Assembly: GCA_015075585.1 (NCBI GenBank)
Contig: JABTUB010000002.1
Span: 806,001 to 870,000, forward strand
Length of the DNA stretch: 64,000 bases
Direction: 5' to 3'
From: Chloracidobacterium sp.
GTDB taxonomy: Bacteria; Acidobacteriota; Blastocatellia; Pyrinomonadales; Pyrinomonadaceae
Within the stretch, counting starts at the first letter, position 1. Each line of letters begins with the position of its first letter. Shown one piece after another: positions 9,157 through 16,812 of the stretch. Under the pieces are notes generated by a model. It had not been told where the DNA came from and made no database searches. It saw only the letters and a program-made list of their open reading frames with translations. The position numbers and the translations under genes are program-made.

Positions 9157-9663
9157 TTAAAACTCAAGCAGCCCATCCGGCGGATCGATGACGATGAGTT
9201 TGCGTTCGACATCGACCGCGGTGCAGATGGCTTCGGCAAAAGGTATAAGATGCTCGCGTTCGCCGATCACGACCAAAAGGTCGGTTCCGCCAGTCCGCAT
9301 AAGCTCCTTTACGATGCCGATCTCGACGCCCGCGGTATCTTCTACGCGGCAGCCCTCGAGCTGCCAATCAAAGAATTCGCCTTCATCAAGCTCGACCGCT
9401 TCGTCCGCGCCGACACAGATGTCGGCTCCGCGAAGCTCTTCTGCCGAATCGACGTTGTCAACACCCGCAAATTTCAGCACGATGCGGCCCGCTTGGAACC
9501 AATGGCTCTCGATCGTAAGCGGCCGTTCGCCTGCCGGCAAAACCGCCGTAACATTATCGAGGCCCTCGAAGCGTTCGGGAAAATCGGTAAGCAGGTCGCA
9601 GACCAACTCGCCCTTCAGCCCGCGTGGCCGCACGGCCTTTGCAACCGCGACCAGATCGCTCAC
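9157..9663 (-). CDS. rimM: 16S rRNA processing protein RimM
   Basis: A 30S maturation factor that binds ribosomal protein S19. The 168 residues form an N-terminal RimM beta-barrel (VAVAKAVRPRGLKGELVCDL, KFAGVDNVDSAEELRGADI) and a C-terminal PRC-barrel (FFDWQLEGCRVEDTAGVEIG and HLIPFAEAICTAVD). Its ATG overlaps the khpA stop by 4 bp, indicating coupled translation. Confidence 0.94.
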   Translation of the reverse strand: MSDLVAVAKAVRPRGLKGELVCDLLTDFPERFEGLDNVTAVLPAGERPLTIESHWFQAGRIVLKFAGVDNVDSAEELRGADICVGADEAVELDEGEFFDWQLEGCRVEDTAGVEIGIVKELMRTGGTDLLVVIGEREHLIPFAEAICTAVDVERKLIVIDPPDGLLEF

Positions 9664-9896
9664 CGGTCTTCGACCAGATCGAGATGATAGCGGCGGCCGT
9701 CCTTCTGGCCGGCGATGAAAAGGATGCTGCGTATCGCCTTGATAGTACGGCCTTCGCGCCCGATGATGCGGCCCATGTCATGTTCAGCGACGCGGACCTC
9801 GATGCGGACGTTCTTGCCTTCCGCGGTCTCGCTGACCTCGACCGCATCCGGCTCGCCGACCAGCGAAGCGACGATCTTTTTAACAGCTTCCTTCAT
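9660..9896 (-). CDS. khpA: KH-domain RNA-binding protein KhpA
   Basis: A 78-residue single KH-domain protein (old YlqC/UPF0109 family). The RNA-binding GxxG loop is in GRIIGREGRTIKAIRSIL. In other bacteria KhpA pairs with KhpB/EloR to bind RNA; a KhpB gene is not in this window. The position between rpsP and rimM is the conserved location. It starts 14 bp after rpsP and overlaps rimM by 4 bp. Confidence 0.94.
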   Translation of the reverse strand: MKEAVKKIVASLVGEPDAVEVSETAEGKNVRIEVRVAEHDMGRIIGREGRTIKAIRSILFIAGQKDGRRYHLDLVEDR

Positions 9897-9910
9897 TACG
9901 TCTCACGCGG

Positions 9911-10411
9911 CTATTCGCCCGCTGCCTCGCTTTCCTCTGCCGCAGGTGCTTCTTCAGCAGCAGGAGCCTCTTCGGCAGGCGTTTCGGCTGCGGCTTCTGC
10001 CTCAGCAGCGGCAGCAGCTTCGGCCTCAGCGGCCGCTTTTTCGGCAGCTTCCCTTTCGGCGGCTTCGGCGGCAAGGCGTTCCTCTTCGGCCTTTTTAGCA
10101 GCAAGGCGTTCTGCCTCGGCGGCGGCCTTTTTATCGGCGCGCGCCTTGAGCATCGCTTCGCGTTCCTCGTCGGACATAGCCGGATTATGCTTGATCAGGC
10201 TCCTGACCGTATCGGTAGGCTGTGCGCCGACGCCGATCCAATAATTTATCCGCTCGTGGTTGAGCAGCACTTCGGCAGGGTCGAGCATCGGATTGTAGGT
10301 GCCGAGGTTCTCGAGGTATTTGCCGTCACGCTTTGAGCGTTTCTCCTTAACTACGACGCGGTAAAAGGGCTTGCCCTTTGCGCCGATCCTCATAAGACTG
10401 ATTGCTAACAT
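9911..10411 (-). CDS. rpsP: 30S ribosomal protein S16 with long Ala/Glu-rich tail
   Basis: The first about 85 residues are S16: ISLMRIGAKGKPFYRVVVKE, KYLENLGTYNPM, NHERINYWIGVGAQPTD. I chose the ATG at 10411, which gives MLAISLMRIG. An upstream in-frame extension would translate the repeat-like spacer. The total is 166 residues, roughly twice the usual 80-90. The excess is a low-complexity tail made almost only of Ala, Glu, Lys and Pro (AEKAAAEAEAAAAAEAEAAA, then PAEEAPAAEEAPAAEE). It is likely a helical or disordered acidic extension exposed at the ribosome surface. Confidence 0.93.
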   Translation of the reverse strand: MLAISLMRIGAKGKPFYRVVVKEKRSKRDGKYLENLGTYNPMLDPAEVLLNHERINYWIGVGAQPTDTVRSLIKHNPAMSDEEREAMLKARADKKAAAEAERLAAKKAEEERLAAEAAEREAAEKAAAEAEAAAAAEAEAAAETPAEEAPAAEEAPAAEESEAAGE

Positions 10412-10418
10412 AAATTTA

Positions 10419-10490
10419 GTGATGAGTGACGAGCGAAGAGCGATGAGTGAGGATCGGGAACTCGCCACTCACAACTCATATCTCATCACT
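10419..10490. repeat. Hairpin-forming spacer between ffh and rpsP
   Basis: The interval is built of GATGAG/GAGTGA words and their complements. The outer arms AGTGATGAG (10419-10427) and CTCATCACT (10482-10490) are perfect inverted copies, and shorter complementary pieces (GAGTG / CACTC) nest inside. The right arm overlaps the end of ffh. It could form a strong RNA hairpin separating ffh from rpsP. The word composition resembles dispersed intergenic repeats rather than a unique regulator. Confidence 0.6.
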
Positions 10491-11976
10491 TTCTCTTCTT
10501 GTGTCGTTTCTTCTTCCTTAAACTTCTCGACGACGTATCATTGTCGTCGTCAGAATGATCTATCGCAGAGCCGCCCGCAAGCATACCAAGCGGATTTCCG
10601 CCGCCGAGCATACCGCCGAGGCCGCCTGCAAGGCCGCCCGCCATCTTTCGTGCCATGCCCGAAAAAAGGCCGCCGCGGTTCATTTGAGCCATCATCTTCC
10701 GCATCTGTTCGTACTGACGCAGGAGCTGATTTACTTCGCCGATGGTCGAGCCGCTGCCGCCGGCGATACGCGTTTTGCGGCTGGCATCGATCACCTTGTG
10801 GTTATTGCGTTCGAGGCGTGTCATCGAGTCGATGATGGCCTCGGTCCGCTTCATATGCTGATCCAGCTCGCCTTGCTGCTCATCAGAAAGCTGCATTCCG
10901 CCGGTGAGTTGGTCCGGCAGCATCTTCATAAGCTTTGACATCGAGCCGAGCTTTTTGAACTGCCCCAACTGGCTGCGGAAATCCTCGAGCGTGAACTGAT
11001 CGCTCGACATCTTACGCAGCTGTTCCTGTGCCTCTGTCTCATCGATCTTGCTCTGGACCTCTTCGATAAGCGAGAGGACGTCGCCCATGCCGAGAATGCG
11101 CTGGGCGATGCGGTCGGGATAAAAAGGCTCGATCGCATCATATTTTTCGCCGACGCCGACGAACTTTACGGGCCGGCCCGTTACCTGCTTGATCGACAGA
11201 GCCGCGCCGCCGCGTGCGTCGCCGTCCATTTTGGTAAGGACGACGCCGGTGATGCCGACACGCTCATGAAAGACCTCGGCCGAGCGGACGGCGTCCTGGC
11301 CGGTCATCGCATCTGCGACAAAGAGCACCTCGATCGGCTTTGTCTCGGTCTTGATGGCTTCAAGCTCGGCCATCAGCTCATCGTCAATGTGCAGGCGGCC
11401 CGCCGTGTCGATCAGCAGCGTGTCAAAGCCAGTGTCCTGTGCGTGCTTTACGGCACCGCGGACAAGCGTCATCGGGTCATCGGTTTCGTGAGCCTCGTAA
11501 ACCGGCACGCCGACGGCATCGCCTACGACCTTTAGCTGTGCGCGTGCCGCCGGCCGATATACGTCAACCGAGACGAGCAGCGGCATCCGCTCTTGATTAT
11601 CACGCAGCCAACGCGAGATCTTGCCGGTGGATGTCGTTTTGCCAGAGCCTTGCAGCCCGACGATCATCACGACGTTCGGTATCTGCTTTGTAAAGACCAG
11701 CCGCGACGAAGTGCCACCCATAAGCGCCGCCAGCTCGTCATAGACGATCTTTACGACCTGCTCATGCGGCTTTAGGCCGTTCCAGACCTCTTCGCCCTCG
11801 GCCTTTGCCCGCACGGCCTCGATAAAATCCTTTGCGACCTTGTAATTGACGTCCGCCTCGAGCAGTGCCATCCGTATCTCGCGCAGAGCGGCATCCACGT
11901 GCGCGGGCGTCAGCTTGCCCTGACCGCGAAGATCACGCAGCGTCAGCTTTAGTTTTTCGGACAGCGATTCGAACAT
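10486..11976 (-). CDS. ffh: Signal recognition particle protein Ffh
   Basis: This GTPase binds signal peptides and 4.5S RNA for co-translational targeting to the membrane. The ATG at 11976 gives MFESLSEKLKLTLRDLRGQG, the family N-terminus; an ATG 21 bp upstream only adds unrelated residues. Domains are the N bundle (1-90), the G domain with GLQGSGKTTSTGKI (P-loop), LIDTAGRLHIDDELM and TKMDGDARGG, and a Met-rich M domain (RKTRIAGGSGSTIGEVNQLL, QMRKMMAQMNRGG). The tail is Gly/Met-rich and ends in basic KKKRHKKRK. It has 496 residues and heads the operon. Confidence 0.97.
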   Translation of the reverse strand: MFESLSEKLKLTLRDLRGQGKLTPAHVDAALREIRMALLEADVNYKVAKDFIEAVRAKAEGEEVWNGLKPHEQVVKIVYDELAALMGGTSSRLVFTKQIPNVVMIVGLQGSGKTTSTGKISRWLRDNQERMPLLVSVDVYRPAARAQLKVVGDAVGVPVYEAHETDDPMTLVRGAVKHAQDTGFDTLLIDTAGRLHIDDELMAELEAIKTETKPIEVLFVADAMTGQDAVRSAEVFHERVGITGVVLTKMDGDARGGAALSIKQVTGRPVKFVGVGEKYDAIEPFYPDRIAQRILGMGDVLSLIEEVQSKIDETEAQEQLRKMSSDQFTLEDFRSQLGQFKKLGSMSKLMKMLPDQLTGGMQLSDEQQGELDQHMKRTEAIIDSMTRLERNNHKVIDASRKTRIAGGSGSTIGEVNQLLRQYEQMRKMMAQMNRGGLFSGMARKMAGGLAGGLGGMLGGGNPLGMLAGGSAIDHSDDDNDTSSRSLRKKKRHKKRK

Positions 11977-12077
11977 CAAGACACACTTCGGCCACAAGAG
12001 TCGAAACTATAAATACTAGTGTTTTAACCCGCAAGAGTCAAGAAAACGGCGGAAAAATGACGGTGAGGCAGCGTCCG

Positions 12078-12105
12078 AGTTCACTTGATCGCGTTAAAGT
12101 GAACT
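12078..12105. promoter_or_regulatory. Inverted repeat upstream of the restriction-modification island (IR1)
   Basis: Perfect 9-nt arms AGTTCACTT (12078-12086) and AAGTGAACT (12097-12105) flank a 10-nt centre GATCGCGTTA. It lies in the region between ffh and the truncated XRE gene. It could be an operator for a dimeric regulator, a hairpin, or a mobile-element end. Nothing else supports one choice. Confidence 0.5.
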
Positions 12106-12170
12106 AACGGGCCGCGTAAGGATACTTTATCGGCGGAAAGGGGCGACGGCGGGCGGGCCGCGGGCGGTTG

Positions 12171-12208
12171 ATACGCATTGTATGTTGATCGCTGCATACA
12201 ATGCGTAT
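12171..12208. promoter_or_regulatory. Perfect 14-nt inverted repeat before the XRE remnant (IR2)
   Basis: Arms ATACGCATTGTATG (12171-12184) and CATACAATGCGTAT (12195-12208) are exact inverted copies around a 10-nt centre TTGATCGCTG. The element ends 13 bp before the XRE start at 12222. That is where an autoregulated XRE or C-protein operator would sit. IR1 and IR2 have different arms but the same 10-nt spacing, and both contain TTGATCGC at the left-arm/centre junction. Confidence 0.6.
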
Positions 12209-12221
12209 AGCTTTGATCCCG

Positions 12222-12380
12222 ATGCCAAACAACGCCCTCATCAAGGCCTTCGGCAAACGTATCCGCAGCCTACGCACCGAACGCCGCCTCTCACAAGAGA
12301 AACTCGCCGAACTCACCGGCTTTCACCGCACATATATCGGTATGGTCGAACGAGCCTGTTGTAACATTCTTTACGCTTAA
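12222..12380 (+). pseudogene. Truncated XRE-family helix-turn-helix regulator
   Basis: The 52-codon frame encodes [20 protein letters not shown], then [20 protein letters not shown], and stops after ACCNILYA. This is the first four helices of a Cro/C1-type HTH, as found in R-M controller proteins and phage repressors. The usual continuation after the VERG motif and the last helix is missing. An in-frame ATG at 12201 inside IR2 is an alternative start. The match breaks at about 12352, where base composition drops from GC-rich to AT-rich. I read it as a regulator cut off by arrival of the following island. Confidence 0.65.
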
Positions 12381-12398
12381 TGATTTAATATTGCATAA

Positions 12399-13247
12399 AT
12401 GAAAGTCGAAGCCAGTAAGGGCGCAAAATGTCGATCAAATATTCCTAGGTTTAAGCCTTTCTTGAAATGGGCAGGTGGAAAATCGCAATTGTTGGGTGAA
12501 ATACTACCGCTCATCCCAAGTTCATTCAATAAGTATGTTGAGCCGTTTCTTGGAGGAGGCGCGCTATTCTTTGCTCTTGCCCACAACCCATCGATCATTT
12601 CGGATGCTAATGAAGAACTAATCATTACATATATCGCGATTCGTGATGAAGTGTCGGCAGTAATCGAAGAACTCAAAAGATTTAGAAACACCAAAGAGTT
12701 GTTTTATGAAGTTCGAGCGTGGGATCCATCGTCGTTGCCGTCGGCCAAACGTGCAGCGCGTCTGATTTTCTTGAATAAGACCTGTTTCAACGGATTGTAT
12801 AGGGTTAATAAGAACGGTGTGTTCAACACACCCTATGGTGGAAATCAAAGCACCAAGTTTCTTGAAGGTGAATTGCTTTTAGAAGCTCATCTCGCATTGC
12901 AAAACGCAAGAATAATCTCGGGAGACTACAAGTGTATTCTTCAGAAATATGCGAAGGCTGGAGACCTCATTTTTCTGGATCCACCGTACAAACCGGTCGG
13001 TAGATTTTCAGATTTCAAACGATACACGAAAGAGAGATTTCATGATAACGATCACGTCGAACTTGCGCGTACTTTCAACGACCTTGTCGACCGTGGATGC
13101 AAGGTTATTCTGACGAACTCTGCCCATGAGTCGATTTTTGAACTTTATATGGGGTATGATTGCAGGGTAGTAAATTCTAAAAGGTTAATTAGCAGCAAAG
13201 TAACAACGCGAAATGGAAAGGATCTCATTGTACTCGGAGGATTTTGA
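12399..13247 (+). CDS. DNA adenine N6-methyltransferase, Dam/DpnM-like (D12 class)
   Basis: A 282-residue SAM-dependent methyltransferase, probably the modification enzyme of a type II R-M system. Motif X is FLKWAGGKSQLL (residues 21-32), motif I YVEPFLGGGALFF (46-58), and catalytic motif IV DPPY (194-197) within LIFLDPPYKP. FNGLYRVNKNGVFNTPYG is the typical Dam-family central segment. Closest resemblance by eye is DpnM/Dam, so a GATC-like target is plausible but unproven. The gene is AT-rich (about 40% GC in sampled lines) unlike its flanks. It overlaps the second methyltransferase by 35 bp. Confidence 0.92.
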   Translation: MKVEASKGAKCRSNIPRFKPFLKWAGGKSQLLGEILPLIPSSFNKYVEPFLGGGALFFALAHNPSIISDANEELIITYIAIRDEVSAVIEELKRFRNTKELFYEVRAWDPSSLPSAKRAARLIFLNKTCFNGLYRVNKNGVFNTPYGGNQSTKFLEGELLLEAHLALQNARIISGDYKCILQKYAKAGDLIFLDPPYKPVGRFSDFKRYTKERFHDNDHVELARTFNDLVDRGCKVILTNSAHESIFELYMGYDCRVVNSKRLISSKVTTRNGKDLIVLGGF

Positions 13248-14295
13248 GGCAGACGCTATTAACAATTCCTCGCGAGTCGATCGATTCGACAGATTTCCCG
13301 GAACTCGGTACATGGGAAGTAAGAATCGAATCCTTAATGAGATTTGGGGACATCTCAAGAGTCTGAAATTTGAATCCGTATTGGACGCTTTTGCCGGGAG
13401 TAATGTGCTTTCCTATTTCCTTAAGTGTCGTGAAAAACGTGTCATCACAAATGATTTCCTGCGTTTCAGCCACTTAACGTCTAAAGCGCTGATAGAAAAC
13501 TCAACAGATATTCTAGATCTCGCGGATATTCAATTTCTGATTTCAAAAAATACGAAAAGTAGTTTCATACAAGATACTTTTCGCAATATTTTTTTCAGCG
13601 ATGAGGAAAATGCATTCCTGGATCGTGTACGAGCAAACATTAGCTCACTTGACAGTGAATATACGAAAGCACTCGCATTAGCCGCCCTAACGCGGGCCTG
13701 CATCAAAAAGCGTTCTCGTGGGATATTTACATTCGTTGGCGAGCGATATGATGACGGACGCAAGGATATGCAGAAGTCTATCGAAACTCACTTTCTCGAG
13801 AGTATTGCTATGTTCAATGATGCCGTTTTTGATAATGGAAAGGATAATCGCTCACTTCACGGGCGAACCGAAGAACTGGATATCAAAGCCGATCTCGTTT
13901 ATCTAGATCCGCCGTACTACTCTCGAAAATCAGATAACGATTATGTGCGACGTTATCACTTTGTAGAAGGACTTTCACGAAATTGGGAGGATCTGGAAAT
14001 TCAAGAACAGTCAGCGGTGAAAAAATTTAAGAGCTATTATTCGCCGTTCTCGAAGAAAGAATCGGCGTATTCAGCGTTCGACAACCTCTTTGATCGTTTC
14101 AAGGAGTCTATAATTGTCGTTTCATATTCTTCGAATTGCCTTCCGACAAAGGCGGAAATAGAAGAAATGTTAAGAAACTACAAAGAGTCCGTTATCTGTC
14201 ACGAGATCGATCTAACGTATTCAATAGGAAATCAGGGTCATAAAATTGGTAATAAAAGTAATCGAGTGAAAGAGTATCTATTTATCGCACAATAG
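13213..14295 (+). CDS. Second D12-class DNA adenine methyltransferase
   Basis: A 360-residue methyltransferase distinct from the one upstream. It has GTRYMGSKNRIL (residues 30-41, motif X region), VLDAFAGSNVLSYF (56-69, motif I) and LVYLDPPYYSRKSDNDYV (motif IV DPPY at 232-235). The long insert between motifs I and IV is typical of D12 enzymes from type IIS systems such as FokI or MboII families. Two adenine methyltransferases with one nuclease suggest an asymmetric target, each enzyme modifying one strand. The start at 13213 lies inside the previous gene; a later start is possible. AT-rich. Confidence 0.88.
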   Translation: MERISLYSEDFEADAINNSSRVDRFDRFPGTRYMGSKNRILNEIWGHLKSLKFESVLDAFAGSNVLSYFLKCREKRVITNDFLRFSHLTSKALIENSTDILDLADIQFLISKNTKSSFIQDTFRNIFFSDEENAFLDRVRANISSLDSEYTKALALAALTRACIKKRSRGIFTFVGERYDDGRKDMQKSIETHFLESIAMFNDAVFDNGKDNRSLHGRTEELDIKADLVYLDPPYYSRKSDNDYVRRYHFVEGLSRNWEDLEIQEQSAVKKFKSYYSPFSKKESAYSAFDNLFDRFKESIIVVSYSSNCLPTKAEIEEMLRNYKESVICHEIDLTYSIGNQGHKIGNKSNRVKEYLFIAQ

Positions 14296-14300
14296 CACGT

Positions 14301-15332
14301 ATGAATCTTACTAGCCTCGACGTCCCCCAGGCCGACCGTCTTGAGACGGTAATACAGGTAATAATTAATATTGCAAATGGTGCTCGGTCTGATGTCGAAA
14401 TAATAAGAGGAATTCAAGGGTTATCGGCAGCAAGACAAGGTCGTTATTATCGAAACGCCGCGGAACTATTAGGCTTTGTTGAAAACCATGCGAACAATGC
14501 AACTCTAACTGCAGACGGTCAAAAATTCGTTCAGAATCCGTCGCTGAATAATCCGGCCTTTATTGCAGCAGTTCTCAGATTGGAAGTTGTACAACGGCTA
14601 ATTCCGTATCTAGAATTAGCCGGGAAGGGTGGAGCGATGAGGAGCGACATTGTTACATACCTAAGTTCGCTCGTAGTAAAAAAGATTGGGGCGGTTACTC
14701 TGAATCGCCGCGTCTCCACCATCTTGTCATGGCTTCAGGCAATCAATGTTGTAAATACTCTGAACAATCGATATTACATAACCACGGCGTTTACAGCGAA
14801 TTTACCGGTTGTGGAGATTACGGATGAGGAGCAACGCATATTACCCAAATCTGGAACACTTGAGGAATACAAAGTGGTTCAGGAACGAATTCGTAATGCA
14901 AAAGAATCTGTTGAAGTATTTCGAAACGAGGCCTTAATGGACCGGGCCAGAGTCTCACATCGCCGTTTGGTAAATATTACCTCTGAACGTATCAGAAAGC
15001 ACGGCGCAATTCCCAAATCCAATTCGTTTATTGATTTAGCGGTGTCTTTCAACAAGGACTTTATTTTTGAAATGAAGTCCACGACCGAAACAAATATCCG
15101 ATCGCAAGTTAGAAAAGGTATCAGTCAGCTTTACGAATATAGGTACCTAGAAGATAGTAAAGATGCGACTCTAGTTTTAGTGCTAGAGAACCCATTACAG
15201 AACGCAGACCTTTGGATGCATGATTATCTCGAAACTGATCGCAATGTTCTTTTGGTTTGGGACGGTAACAATAGACTGTTCGGCTCGGATCGTGCCGTCA
15301 AGGAACTCTCATTTTTGAGTCTGAATTCCTAA
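14301..15332 (+). CDS. Putative type II restriction endonuclease (winged helix + PD-(D/E)XK)
   Basis: A 343-residue protein starting 5 bp after the methyltransferase pair. The N-terminal half (about 10-165) looks like two winged-helix units (RLETVIQVIINIANGARSDV; AMRSDIVTYLSSLVV). The C-terminal half carries a PD-(D/E)XK nuclease signature: HRRLVNITSERIRKHG, then FIDLAVSF with D245 and FIFEMKS with E257 and K259, followed by GISQLYEYRYLED (Gln/Tyr after the core, as in Mrr/MrcB-like nucleases). I infer that it cleaves DNA not protected by the two methyltransferases. I do not recognise a named restriction enzyme. Confidence 0.75.
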   Translation: MNLTSLDVPQADRLETVIQVIINIANGARSDVEIIRGIQGLSAARQGRYYRNAAELLGFVENHANNATLTADGQKFVQNPSLNNPAFIAAVLRLEVVQRLIPYLELAGKGGAMRSDIVTYLSSLVVKKIGAVTLNRRVSTILSWLQAINVVNTLNNRYYITTAFTANLPVVEITDEEQRILPKSGTLEEYKVVQERIRNAKESVEVFRNEALMDRARVSHRRLVNITSERIRKHGAIPKSNSFIDLAVSFNKDFIFEMKSTTETNIRSQVRKGISQLYEYRYLEDSKDATLVLVLENPLQNADLWMHDYLETDRNVLLVWDGNNRLFGSDRAVKELSFLSLNS

Positions 15333-15391
15333 ATACAATTCTTAAATTTCAGTCGTGGCTGACGCGACGTCTTCGTTGTTTGATCGAACGT

Positions 15392-15411
15392 CCGTGGCGT
15401 GAACGCCACGG
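15392..15411. repeat. Short hairpin downstream of the R-M island
   Basis: Arms CCGTGGCG (15392-15399) and CGCCACGG (15404-15411) flank a TGAA loop, in the 137-bp gap between the nuclease and the convergent glycosyltransferase. No T-tract follows on either strand. It is GC-rich again, marking the right side of the AT-rich island. It is preceded by TTTGATCGAACG, a word also seen near 7106 (TTTTGATCGAACG) and 41404, always just past the 3' end of genes. Confidence 0.55.
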
Positions 15412-15469
15412 CTACATTCGACGAGCCGCTACGCGGCCATGTGCGCTGACGGGGCAGGAAAACCGGCCG

Positions 15470-16546
15470 CTATCGCTCACGATTCTGACAAGGCAAAATG
15501 CGGTCGATGGCGGCGTTGACGGCTGCCGGTGAGACGGTGAGGATGCAGGGTGCGTCGCCGAATTCTTCGCACACGTAGCCGGGGCACGGCTGGCAGCTAA
15601 AGGGCACGAAGACGGTTTCACTCGGGGCATCGGTCCACGGCCGCCAGTGTTCGCGGTTCGAAGAGCCGAACGCGACGACCGTCCGGCAGCGTACGGCGGC
15701 GGAGATGTGTGCGATGCCCGAATCGTTCCCGACGAATATCTCGGCCCGCGAAAGGAGCGCGGTGATCTCGGGCAGCGAAAGATCGTCAAATGTCGTGATG
15801 TCGGCGTGTACCGCAGCTTTGAGCTGTGCGAGGATGTCAGCCTCGCCGGCAGATGCAAGGGCGATCACGTCGAGGCCCTTTTCGGCAAGGTGCTCCGCAG
15901 TGCGTGCAAAGTTCTCAACGGGCCACTGCTTTGTAAAGAATGCCGTCGCGGGGTGCAGCACGGCGTAGCTGCCGCGTTCGTGCCATTGCCGCACACGATC
16001 CGAAAGGCCCGCTTCGGTTATCGGCAGGCTGCTCGGCGGCAGGTCATCCATGGGTACGCCGACAAAGCCGAGAAGCGCGAGCTGCCGCTCTACCGAATGA
16101 AGCCCGCCGCGCCGCCAGAAGTCCTCCGCCGACGCCAGAAGCCGATCATAGAGGAATGAGTAGCGGTACGAGCGGTATCCGACGCGATGGCGGGCACCGC
16201 TCGCACGCACAAAGAATGTCGCGGTCGCGCCGCCGTGCAGGTTGAATGCGACATCGTAACGGCGGCGGCGAAGCTCGCGTGCAACGGCAAGCCGGTCGCC
16301 GAGGTCGCGGCCGACGCTTATCACCTCATCGACCGAAGGATGGCCTTCGAGCAGCGGAGCGACCCAGTCTTCGAGCAGAATGTCGATCTTTGCCTCGGGC
16401 AGGAAACGCCGAAAGGCATCGAGCGAAGGCGTGGCCAGCACGGTGTCGCCGATCGAACGCAGCTTGACGATCAGCACACGGCCGACGCGGCCCCAATCGA
16501 TACGGGCGCTCTCGTGCGGAGCCGGCGTGCTGGCTTCGGCCGTCAT
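15470..16546 (-). CDS. Glycosyltransferase family 9 (heptosyltransferase)
   Basis: A 358-residue cytoplasmic transferase of the ADP-heptose:LPS heptosyltransferase family, which adds heptose to the lipopolysaccharide core. It opens with GRVLIVKLRSIGDTVLATPS. The C-terminal nucleotide-sugar domain contains YAVLHPATAFFTKQWPVENF and AEIFVGNDSGIAHISAAV, the GT9 signature. An LPS-bearing outer membrane is implied. It begins 3 bp after the Trm112-like gene. The exact acceptor (WaaC or WaaF type) cannot be told from sequence. Confidence 0.92.
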   Translation of the reverse strand: MTAEASTPAPHESARIDWGRVGRVLIVKLRSIGDTVLATPSLDAFRRFLPEAKIDILLEDWVAPLLEGHPSVDEVISVGRDLGDRLAVARELRRRRYDVAFNLHGGATATFFVRASGARHRVGYRSYRYSFLYDRLLASAEDFWRRGGLHSVERQLALLGFVGVPMDDLPPSSLPITEAGLSDRVRQWHERGSYAVLHPATAFFTKQWPVENFARTAEHLAEKGLDVIALASAGEADILAQLKAAVHADITTFDDLSLPEITALLSRAEIFVGNDSGIAHISAAVRCRTVVAFGSSNREHWRPWTDAPSETVFVPFSCQPCPGYVCEEFGDAPCILTVSPAAVNAAIDRILPCQNRER

Positions 16547-16549
16547 CGG

Positions 16550-16729
16550 CTATGCCTTCTCGGCAACGGCCTCTTCGACCACCATTACGGGAATGTCATC
16601 GCGGATCGGATATACGAGGGCACATTCGGGGTTCACACACTTCAGTCGTGTCTGTGCCTCGTCGATCTCGACCTTTGAATGGCACTGCGGGCAGCGGAGG
16701 ATCTCAAGCAGTTCGGAGTTAACTGGCAT
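16550..16729 (-). CDS. Trm112-family zinc-ribbon protein (UPF0434/YcaR-like)
   Basis: A 59-residue protein: LLEILRCPQCHSKVEIDEAQ, then LKCVNPECALVYPIRDDIPV and MVVEEAVAEKA. RCPxC plus CVNPxC forms a four-Cys zinc ribbon, and YPIRDDIPVM is the Trm112/YcaR hallmark. Bacterial members are small proteins often placed next to LPS or lipid A genes; yeast Trm112 activates methyltransferases. Here it lies immediately upstream of a heptosyltransferase on the same strand, which matches the LPS association. Confidence 0.9.
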   Translation of the reverse strand: MPVNSELLEILRCPQCHSKVEIDEAQTRLKCVNPECALVYPIRDDIPVMVVEEAVAEKA

Positions 16730-16812
16730 ATCTTATGTAACGCCCTTGCCGACGAAAAATACTCACGCCGAAGCGGGCTTTGAATGTAGAATTATATGCG
16801 AGAGGTACATAA

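Noticed and set aside
10486-11976. CRISPR-like or tandem repeats in GC-rich coding regions and low-complexity tails
   Set aside because: Repetition reflects codon use in Ala/Glu/Gly-rich segments; no regularly spaced direct repeats with spacers exist anywhere in the window.
12399-15332. A transposase or integrase at the ends of the R-M island
   Set aside because: None is visible; the boundaries are defined only by base composition and the truncated XRE gene.
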